In this document: piece after piece, positions 25,901-32,244 of the stretch
Position numbering within the stretch: the first letter of the stretch is position 1
How the letters are laid out: each line of letters starts with the position of its first letter
NCBI GenBank assembly: GCA_964512765.1
Contig: CAZEKF010000004.1
Coordinates: 1-64,000 of the forward strand
Direction: 5' to 3'
DNA from: GW2011-AR15 sp964512765
Lineage (GTDB): Archaea; Nanobdellota; Nanobdellia; Woesearchaeales; GW2011-AR15
DNA: 64,000 bases
Program-made: the position numbers and the translations under genes
The notes under the pieces: generated by a model
Told to the model about the DNA's origin: nothing
What the model saw: only the letters and a program-made list of their open reading frames with translations
Database searches by the model: none

Positions 25901-28900
25901 CAGGAACACCAAAAGATCATGGACAAAATCCAATTAAGATTGGTATGTGCAATGGCTTTGGTCAGAACTGGGCAGGCCCTGCAGAAGGTATTATCGACGA
26001 AGTAAAAATCTATAGCAGAGCTTTATCGCCTGGTGAAATCACAAACAGTTACCAAGGAATTCCTGTTTCTGATGCTGGTTTAGAATTATACTATCCGTTT
26101 GAAGAACTTGAATACACGTTAGATTATTCCGGTAATGGAAATACAGGAGAAGTTAACGGTGCAACACTTATAGATGGTAAATATGGCAAAGGATACAATT
26201 TTAATGGAATTAATAATTATATTGAAGTATTCAATTCATCCACTTTTGATTTAGGATCATTACAAGGACTTAGAACAGATGCAACATTTAGCATGTGGGT
26301 TAAAACAGATTGTAATGAATGCGGAATAATGTCCATCTTGGCTGGACACGAAGGAAATAGAGGTCATGATAGACACATTTTTACTAACAATGGAAAAATT
26401 GACGGTAGAATCTGGCACGGAGACAATGGTGGATTTGAGATTGGTGACAAGGATATTGGAGACGATTCCTGGCATTTAATTACTATGACAATTGAAGAAG
26501 AAATTGGAAGTAAATTTTTTATAGATGGTGTCGAAGATACTACAGTCACCAAAGACCAGTCAGATTTTAACTGGAGTGACAGATTATGGTTAGGTTTTTC
26601 AAACGACGCAGATAATAATTATTTCAATGGTATTATGGACGAGTTCAGGGTTTATAACAGAGTATTAAATCAGCAAGAAATTTCTAACCTCTACCAAGGA
26701 AATTCTGTTTTAGATAATGGATTAGTTCTGTATTATCCGTTTGACGAATCTTTAGATAACAACACACAACCGAACAGCATTTGTGAATATGGTGAAGGTT
26801 GTGCATGCAGTGACTGTGAAGACCAACAAGACGGCTGTATATTTGGTTTAGCATGTGATGATGGTTTATGCGCGTGCGTACCTACACAGGAATATGAAAC
26901 AATAATTGACGACGGTATTGATAATGACTGTGACGGGTTGATAGACGAACCGTATTTTGACGATCCTGGAGTTTATATCTGGGAAGCTAACTGTGATTAT
27001 TACATGTGCGTATACTCGCATGATTCAAACGAATATACAACAACTGGTGTGTTGTCAGGGTCAGGTTTCTCGCAAATCAGAGAACATGACTGGGAAAATG
27101 ACGATAGTTACACATACGATAATGTTAACAATCTTATATCTTTCACATCTGAACTAAAAAATGATCTGGACTGTTTAATCTTTAAAACAGACAGCATGGT
27201 TACATATGATTTGAACTTAAGCAAAGATAATGTTTATTTAACACAAAGAAAGATTAATCCATTGGAAAATCCGTTTGATTTCTCTAGTCCTGAATGTAAC
27301 AGTTACTGTGAATATCCAAACTTTTGCGGAACTACATTATTATTAATAGGAAGGGTTGACTGTGACTATGAACAGTGTATATTTGACTGTGGCGGGTACT
27401 GGGTTGATGTTGAGTCAGGTTATGACTTTTTACCTGAAGGTGTTGCAAGAAACCCTGGTGATTATTGTTCAGTTTGTTCAAATGACATGGTTTGTTCAAA
27501 TTATACAAACCTATACTCGTGCCATTTTGATCCTTGTGAAGCTTCACTAACATATTTCGGATGTAACTGGGACGAAGCATCAGATACCTGTGAAGACGCG
27601 TTTAGTCCATGTATGCCAGGAACTACATTATGCAAAGACGGAAGTTGCAGTCAGGACTGTGAAGATACAGACACTGCAAACGCAGGTTGTATAGGATATC
27701 CCGATAATGTTTGCGAACTAGGCGAAGGATGTGCGTGCAGTGATTGTGACGACGACCAGGCAAGTTGTACAAACGGCGCTATTTGCGGTGATAATGAACG
27801 GTGCGGATGTCCAGAAGATACAACCTTGTGTAATGATAAAACATGCGATGAAACTTGTGAAGATAATGGCGGTAAAACAGGATGTATTGGTAGTCCAAAT
27901 AATAAATGCGAGTTTGGCGAAGGTTGTGCGTGTGAAGATTGTTTACTTTTACAAGACAGTTGTGTTGAAGGCATAGTTTGTGAAATCGGAGAAGAAGTTT
28001 GTAGTAAATTTGGCATTGAAGAAAAATGTCCAGCAGGAACAACATTGTGCAACGACGGTACCTGTGACAATGATTGTAATAATAATGGTGGTAAACGGGA
28101 ATGTTACGGTGACCCGGACGACATTTGTCAGTACGGTGAAGGATGTGCATGTGAAGATTGTGATGAAAAACGCGATAATTGTGTAGATAGGGTATATTGT
28201 AATTATGATACTAAACTGTGTGAAGGAGAAGATTACCCAGACGATGACGATGATGATGACGACGATGATGAAGAACAGTGTATAGATAAAGACAGTGATA
28301 ATTATTATAAAATTGATAAAGATTGTATAGGTAGCAATGATTGTAATGATAGAGATAGGTCTGTGAACCCTCGTGCCAACGAAATCTGTAATAATAATAA
28401 AGATGATAACTGTGATGGTTACATTGATGAAGATTGTGATTCGTCTCTTAAGGTTAAACTCGGGTCAATACCTGAAGTACGTGTTTTAGATAAATTTGAA
28501 CTTGAAATTACTGTTAATAATAATTTAAACAAAGAAATTGAACAGGTTGAACTAAACGTGGACGTGCCAACAGGAATTAAACCAAATAAACAAACTCAAA
28601 AAATATATAGTATAGATTCAAAAGATTTTGAAAAAGTTACATATGAACTGTTTGTAAAAGACTTCAAACAAGATAAGGCAGATATTACTTTAAACATTGA
28701 AATTCCTGAAGAAGTTGATATTTCAGAAGAGTTATCAGTGAACATTGACATTCCTAAATTCCTTGTAGCAGCTGACCCTGAAGATGTTGATGAAAAATGT
28801 GTTGATTTGTACTACGTTATTAATGATAACTCATTACAAAATGAAGTTGATCTTGAACTTAATGTAATAGATCCTAACGCATTGCTCAGTAAAACAGTTG

Positions 28901-29118
28901 TTCTTGATTATCTAAGATCCATAAAAACTAAAGGAATAGTTATTGAAGAACTGATTTCAAACCCGTATTGTTTAGAACAAGGTAATGACTACGAAATATT
29001 TGGTTATCTTTACCAGTCAACACCAGGGTTAATTGTTGACACTGTTGCTCAAAGCAAAGAATATTTAAAGACTTCGAACAATGTTATTAAAATAACAGTT
29101 GATATTAATGATGTTTAA
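22942..29118 (+). CDS. Giant secreted multidomain protein: dockerin, CBM-like, two LamG-like domains, Cys-rich repeats
   Basis: A 2058-residue exported protein. Signal peptide 1-25; Gly/Cys-rich segment about 70-105. Dockerin at about 457-512: two EF-hand loops starting at D459 ('DNNQDAKVDDID') and D490 ('DVNEDNVVDEAD'). A CBM4/9-like domain spans about 695-836 ('NPSFETDEAWNF...YFDDIELLPF'). LamG-like domains span about 839-1039 and 1047-1254, each ending 'EITNSYQG' or similar. Five copies of C-P-x-G-T-x-L-C-x-D-G-x-C and five of GEGCACxDC; an acidic Asp run near 1767; a MopE-type metal motif ('NDRDRSVNPRANEICNNN') at about 1779-1833; a C-terminal beta region. No membrane anchor. Likely an adhesin or glycan-binding protein held by the cohesin-like protein upstream. 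Confidence 0.85.
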   Translation: MKKIDFIVLILVVSMFIVIDQDVDAGICCCSASECDGSAIDYYDPGSSVPGNKIYDDAGTGARYYFEPSDEEEDGGGGGGYVCSPSCSGNECGDNGCGGSCGSCDGLAFTTGCAGKVCEFQDTSLTVEVEPIPCISESKREFTVRGVNNYCGDLEILIYYPESTESHPISTDTFGSYNYEHTFVIPDDVVLAPEPTIKIEVKGDRMSRRDPKDEGNYDCEETIDSLNLNYKNFYYCPDFSEGVTSSEFDYYDKEEYYNFYDNDKTYNWDEDCVSDESVSFCSPNPTDCVDENGDTFSFKTAHDADSDDEIEVCHAIDNIQGGWLDPDVNADVCSYVSGGDWFDCDPLMGGCDPDKDTFAPEVAGFCCGDENDEKAISTKILKNWDNEYVKNNDGSVKEYTACCDPQDSCVDETGICREENYEYCLAVGGVKGVCTNTGSGYDWVLYNEPTCVSGCEKCDNNQDAKVDDIDLTNIELNYESTGVSYNAVYDVNEDNVVDEADREFCHDNFFEQTCAYCGDNLLQPTYESCDVVDSVIEYACPEDYCSVENNAYYERQDTCDDLICECSYEFKGCDKTECPGTCEVDDDCDSGYLCNLDTCSCLIIGCPMGTSLCDDGTCKPDCNFVGCDGSPDDVCSPGEGCACIDCLGQQSICNDGGVCGPDGLCGCPEGTALCNDGTCSSDCVITDDDFAACLLDDNLVTPFIKNPSFETDEAWNFRDFERITEKSKTGSYSVKSVDYLGAAEQQEINVQPLTKYQLSGYIFNELEKGNAYLDLKDIPEECQAISTKKDQWELVSCEFTTSLNTNSVVIRLVTDHTQEEDPVGVAYFDDIELLPFESVVVKDYSGEGNDGTLYGPTLVDGKYGKAYEFDGVNDYIITPNSAVLEDISEGSYTYEAWYYPKEIPPDIQYNNYHFILCKQGEHNPLLYHRETHFNFHMWNDNHQSFGINSGASNLVNNWYHVVGTFDINSKEVNLYVNGIHQGTEIFTGTPKDHGQNPIKIGMCNGFGQNWAGPAEGIIDEVKIYSRALSPGEITNSYQGIPVSDAGLELYYPFEELEYTLDYSGNGNTGEVNGATLIDGKYGKGYNFNGINNYIEVFNSSTFDLGSLQGLRTDATFSMWVKTDCNECGIMSILAGHEGNRGHDRHIFTNNGKIDGRIWHGDNGGFEIGDKDIGDDSWHLITMTIEEEIGSKFFIDGVEDTTVTKDQSDFNWSDRLWLGFSNDADNNYFNGIMDEFRVYNRVLNQQEISNLYQGNSVLDNGLVLYYPFDESLDNNTQPNSICEYGEGCACSDCEDQQDGCIFGLACDDGLCACVPTQEYETIIDDGIDNDCDGLIDEPYFDDPGVYIWEANCDYYMCVYSHDSNEYTTTGVLSGSGFSQIREHDWENDDSYTYDNVNNLISFTSELKNDLDCLIFKTDSMVTYDLNLSKDNVYLTQRKINPLENPFDFSSPECNSYCEYPNFCGTTLLLIGRVDCDYEQCIFDCGGYWVDVESGYDFLPEGVARNPGDYCSVCSNDMVCSNYTNLYSCHFDPCEASLTYFGCNWDEASDTCEDAFSPCMPGTTLCKDGSCSQDCEDTDTANAGCIGYPDNVCELGEGCACSDCDDDQASCTNGAICGDNERCGCPEDTTLCNDKTCDETCEDNGGKTGCIGSPNNKCEFGEGCACEDCLLLQDSCVEGIVCEIGEEVCSKFGIEEKCPAGTTLCNDGTCDNDCNNNGGKRECYGDPDDICQYGEGCACEDCDEKRDNCVDRVYCNYDTKLCEGEDYPDDDDDDDDDDEEQCIDKDSDNYYKIDKDCIGSNDCNDRDRSVNPRANEICNNNKDDNCDGYIDEDCDSSLKVKLGSIPEVRVLDKFELEITVNNNLNKEIEQVELNVDVPTGIKPNKQTQKIYSIDSKDFEKVTYELFVKDFKQDKADITLNIEIPEEVDISEELSVNIDIPKFLVAADPEDVDEKCVDLYYVINDNSLQNEVDLELNVIDPNALLSKTVVLDYLRSIKTKGIVIEELISNPYCLEQGNDYEIFGYLYQSTPGLIVDTVAQSKEYLKTSNNVIKITVDINDV

Positions 29119-29145
29119 TGTTTATATAAATGAGGTGTGTGTAAA

Positions 29146-30099
29146 ATGATTATATTTGGTTTAAACTTACCCTTACCAGAATTGTTTCTATTGTTAATAA
29201 TAGTCTTTTTTGTGTTTTTAGTAATGATTTTAGCCCAGTTGCAAAAATTGCAAAAAATGACAGCTGAAGAACGTAAAGAAATTGAAGAACTAGAAACACT
29301 TGTTCAGGAAGAGAAAAAAGATCTTGAGCAGCTCAAAGCATTTGAAAAAATGGAATCATACGATTTGGTTAAGTTTGAAAAAGAATTGTTTGAACTTGAA
29401 GAAGAAACAGACACAATTTATCTGAGAAAACTCGCACCTAATCTGTTCAAGCTACAAAATTACGTGCTATGGGCATTGAAAAAAGGTTTAAGTCCTAAAC
29501 AAATCAAGGAAAATTTGTTGTCAAAAGGTTGGAAAGATACTAAGTTTATAGAGATGGTTATTGATGATACATTGAAATATCAAGGATACTATAAAAATAG
29601 GAAAGGTAAAGTTGAATCTCCTTCAATTAAAATTGAAGAAACCACCAAGATTATACAACCTGTAAAAGTTGTGAAAGTTGAGAAACCTGAAGTTAAAAAA
29701 ACAGTTGAAAGAGCGCCGCCACATCCTAAGGCAAGAAAAGTCATAACAGCAAAACCAAGACCAAGTGATGACTTGAGTAAAATAGAGAGTGAACTAACTG
29801 CTTTGCAAAAAGATCTTACTAAAGAAAAGAAAGTAACAACTAGAAAAACAAAGTCAAAGAAAAAAGCAACAACAAAGAAAAAAACAGGAGTCAAAGCTAA
29901 AAAAACTGTTGTAAGAAGTAGTGTAAAGAAAAGAATGGTTTTAGGTACAAAAGGCGGTAATAAATATCATAAACCAACCTGTATAGTGATGAAAAAAGTG
30001 CCAAAAGATAAAGTTGTTACATTCAAAAACAATGAAGAAGCACTTAAAAAAGGTTACAAGCCTTGTACTGTATGTGCAGTGGAATCAAGTCATAACTAA
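29146..30099 (+). CDS. Membrane-anchored coiled-coil protein with C-terminal Ada-like zinc motif
   Basis: A 317-residue protein. ATG 29146 follows GAGGTG (29132-29137) by 8 bp. One membrane helix (about 8-28), a Glu/Lys coiled coil (30-90), a helical module 'LKKGLSPKQIKENLLSKGWKDTKFIEMVIDD' (about 108-140) shared with the protein at 16233-16946, a Lys/Thr-rich disordered linker (200-260), and a C-terminal 'NKYHKPTCIVMKK...EEALKKGYKPCTVC' motif, the Ada-type metal-binding pattern (H/C, C, C, C). It follows the giant adhesin gene by 27 bp and is probably co-expressed. It may link the cytoplasmic side of the surface structure to nucleic acid or metal; function unknown. Confidence 0.7.
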   Translation: MIIFGLNLPLPELFLLLIIVFFVFLVMILAQLQKLQKMTAEERKEIEELETLVQEEKKDLEQLKAFEKMESYDLVKFEKELFELEEETDTIYLRKLAPNLFKLQNYVLWALKKGLSPKQIKENLLSKGWKDTKFIEMVIDDTLKYQGYYKNRKGKVESPSIKIEETTKIIQPVKVVKVEKPEVKKTVERAPPHPKARKVITAKPRPSDDLSKIESELTALQKDLTKEKKVTTRKTKSKKKATTKKKTGVKAKKTVVRSSVKKRMVLGTKGGNKYHKPTCIVMKKVPKDKVVTFKNNEEALKKGYKPCTVCAVESSHN

Positions 30100-30107
30100 T
30101 TCTTTTT

Positions 30108-30668
30108 TTATATTATTATTTTTGTTAACAAATTAGTAAAGCTAAATATTAATACTAGGTTAAACACTAAATGTGATGTGAAAAATAATATTATTTGAGG
30201 TAGTGAACTTCCCATTAAATAATAAAATACAACAGTAATAATTTCAAATATTAAAGTCAAGAGAATTAATGCAATAACTAAAGGAAAAGTTAAGAAAAAC
30301 TTTGATAATATTATTACTGAACAAAGTCCAATTAAAGTAACAAGCGTGTAATGGCTTAGTTTGTTTGCTAAATAATCTGCAATTAGGATGCTGGGTATTC
30401 CAACAACAAAACCTAGTATAATGTTATTATATGTTAAAGAAACTATTAATGTAGGGAACAAAATAAAATCTAGTCCTAGTTTGCTCTTTAAGAATTTGTG
30501 ATATATTTTAGATAAGCTCCCAATTACTATGAGAACTAATATGAAAATTGTTGTTCTTACGTACTGGCTGTATGTCAGGAATAAAAACATTACAATCATA
30601 ATTAAAAGAATAATTCGTTTTTTGTTTTTCAACAAGTTATAAATTTTTTTAAGATAATTGTTTAGCAT
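30108..30668 (-). CDS. Hypothetical polytopic membrane protein
   Basis: A 186-residue protein with about five to six membrane helices and little soluble sequence. Family not recognised. Its N-terminal layout ('YSQYVRTTIFILVL...KSKLGLDFILFPTLIVSLTYNNIILGFVVG') resembles that of the membrane protein at 39497-40048 ('FTQYKPLLLILVF...FPIDFVFVFGITASYFYSPIIGFVI'), so the two may be paralogues. It overlaps the start-proximal end of the EamA gene's 3' region by 20 bp and is its likely operon partner. Confidence 0.6.
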   Translation of the reverse strand: MLNNYLKKIYNLLKNKKRIILLIMIVMFLFLTYSQYVRTTIFILVLIVIGSLSKIYHKFLKSKLGLDFILFPTLIVSLTYNNIILGFVVGIPSILIADYLANKLSHYTLVTLIGLCSVIILSKFFLTFPLVIALILLTLIFEIITVVFYYLMGSSLPQIILFFTSHLVFNLVLIFSFTNLLTKIII

Positions 30669-31542
30669 TTTTCATTAACTTTTCTAACGGTAGCTCAGAA
30701 AGTATCATTGCAATTACAATAATTAACCCACCCATTGCTCTGTTCCTAATAAAAACTTCGTTGCCTAATGTCCAGGCAAACACAGCAGCAAACACAGGTT
30801 CCATTGAAAAGATTAAAGCTACTTTGACAGGAGTTGTATACTTTTGTGCTATTAACTGAATAACAAAAGCAGACACAGTTGGAAATAAGGTTAAGAATAA
30901 TACAACTCTTAAAGTATTAATTGTCCCAAAACTAGTTGGTAGTTGAAAAACAATTCCTGTAATAATGCTTAACACACCAATAAAAAAAAACTGTTGGAAG
31001 CTTAAGACATATGGATCTGATTTCTTTTTAATATATTTATCAGCAAATAAAATGTGGAATGCATAAGTTACTGCTGCAATTAAAGTTAACATATCACCAA
31101 TATTAATTTCTTTAAGACCACCTGTTAATAACCATAAACCTAATAATGCAAGAAAAACAGAAAACAGTTTTGCTATGGATAACTTTGTTCGAAAAAACAT
31201 CATTGAGAAGATAGGCACAAATAAGATAAACAATCCAGTTATAAATCCAGAATTTGAGGCTGTTGTATACTTCAATCCAATTGTTTGTGAAATATAAAGT
31301 AACCACAGTATAAACCCAAGAACAAAACCGTGTTTCCAATTATTGAATAACCTTTTTTTCTGAAAATAAACAATAAAACCAAGTATGATAGCAGCTAACA
31401 AAAATCTATATCCTACTAACATTACAGGATCAATGTGCTTTAAACTCTCCTTAACAATGAAGAACGTAGAACCCCAGATAGCTGCTGCGTATAACAAACC
31501 AAGATCAGCTAACAATGTTTTTTTCTTTGTAACCAATTTCAT
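30649..31542 (-). CDS. EamA/DMT superfamily transporter
   Basis: A 297-residue, ten-helix protein with two EamA repeats: the first opens 'LGLLYAAAIWGSTFFIVKESLKHIDPVMLVGYRFLLAAIIL', the second 'GDMLTLIAAVTYAFHILFADKYIKKKSDPYVLSFQQFFF' and ends 'VALIFSMEPVFAAVFAWTLGNE', all typical of the drug/metabolite transporter superfamily. Substrates in this family range from amino acids to nucleotide metabolites and cannot be assigned. It is first in a minus-strand pair with the downstream membrane protein. Confidence 0.9.
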   Translation of the reverse strand: MKLVTKKKTLLADLGLLYAAAIWGSTFFIVKESLKHIDPVMLVGYRFLLAAIILGFIVYFQKKRLFNNWKHGFVLGFILWLLYISQTIGLKYTTASNSGFITGLFILFVPIFSMMFFRTKLSIAKLFSVFLALLGLWLLTGGLKEINIGDMLTLIAAVTYAFHILFADKYIKKKSDPYVLSFQQFFFIGVLSIITGIVFQLPTSFGTINTLRVVLFLTLFPTVSAFVIQLIAQKYTTPVKVALIFSMEPVFAAVFAWTLGNEVFIRNRAMGGLIIVIAMILSELPLEKLMKNAKQLS

Positions 31543-31583
31543 TTAAGAAAAGAAGTAAGATGAAGTTTATATTTGCTTTTATT

Positions 31584-31913
31584 TCAAAGCATGTAATCCA
31601 TTGCACGTGGAAGTCTAAGAAGTTCGGATATATTAGATACTGCTCTATCAGATTGTGAAAGAGGATCAGGAGTCTTATGCCCTATAGGAGATACTAAATC
31701 TTTAATACCTATATCTCTCTTTAGATTTAATGATTTTAACATTCTGGCATAAGGAGTATTATCAGCACCAAGTACTTCATGGAACAGAGAATATTCTCTA
31801 GCGGTGATTCTAGGATCCATTCCTGAATAAGGCCTCAAATTAAGTTCATTATTATGTGTATATAAAGCATTCTGTGCAGCTGCATCTTGTTCTCCAATTG
31901 TTGTATATCCCAT
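31584..31913 (-). CDS. Hypothetical protein (orphan)
   Basis: A 109-residue soluble protein, no signal peptide or membrane helix, and no family I recognise. Composition is Leu/Arg/Asp-rich with likely helices ('AREYSLFHEVLGA', 'YARMLKSLNLKRDIG', 'VSNISELLRLPRAMDYM'). A purine-rich AAGGA about 7 bp before the ATG and a TATA-like 'attagtatag' further upstream support expression. It stands alone between the EamA operon and the valS leader region. Confidence 0.5.
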   Translation of the reverse strand: MGYTTIGEQDAAAQNALYTHNNELNLRPYSGMDPRITAREYSLFHEVLGADNTPYARMLKSLNLKRDIGIKDLVSPIGHKTPDPLSQSDRAVSNISELLRLPRAMDYML

Positions 31914-32058
31914 TTTTTCCTTAATATTCTATTTTTCTACTATACTAATACAATTTCTTTTACAAATGTTTCGATTTTGTAATCACTGTCAAGTGATTAT
32001 ATCATCCAAGCAAAGTTTTAAATATAAAATTAATCTACTGTTTTGTTATGTATTCGTT
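31914..32058. other. Non-coding region with a 7-bp hairpin and TATA box
   Basis: This is the left part of a 331-bp stretch before valS. AATCACT-GTCA-AGTGATT forms a perfect hairpin (31981-31998). A TATA-like 'ttttaaatataaa' (about 32012-32024) lies 25-35 bp before two overlapping tiny reading frames (ATG 32048 and ATG 32059). Confidence 0.4.
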
Positions 32059-32127
32059 ATGGAAAACTTTAGCAGTAGTAGTGGTGCAATAGTTTCCATT
32101 GGCTTTTTTCTTCTAATATTTTATTAA
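32059..32127 (+). CDS. Possible 22-residue membrane microprotein
   Basis: ATG 32059 opens M-E-N-F-S-S-S-S-G-A-I-V-S-I-G-F-F-L-L-I-F-Y, a short polar head followed by a hydrophobic tail, ending at TAA. A TATA-like box lies about 35 bp upstream. An alternative 14-residue frame starts at 32048. Too short to be sure; listed because the promoter-like context and hydrophobic tail are suggestive. Confidence 0.25.
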   Translation: MENFSSSSGAIVSIGFFLLIFY

Positions 32128-32221
32128 TTATTAGGAAAATTATATAGAAGAGAAAGCATTATAAATATGAAAACAAAGGTGCATGAATATGGAAAAAAAA
32201 ATTAATAAATTTTTTAACCAC

Positions 32222-32244
32222 CAAAAATCACAAGGTGATTTTTG
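32222..32244 (+). promoter_or_regulatory. Hairpin occluding the valS ribosome binding site
   Basis: CAAAAATCAC (32222-32231) pairs perfectly with GTGATTTTTG (32235-32244) around loop AAG, ending one base before the ATG of valS. The ribosome binding site GGTGAT (32234-32239) is inside the stem and loop. A very similar element precedes rpsM (40181-40201). Confidence 0.55.

Noticed and set aside
27651..28150. Overlapping minus- and plus-strand frames within the Cys-rich repeats of the giant protein
   Set aside because: Caused by repetitive TGT/TGC-rich codons in the main frame; low-complexity products.
22942..29118. Tandem cysteine repeats as a possible CRISPR or DNA repeat array
   Set aside because: The repeats are conserved at protein level only, with variable spacing and DNA sequence, so they are domain repeats; no CRISPR array is seen in the window.
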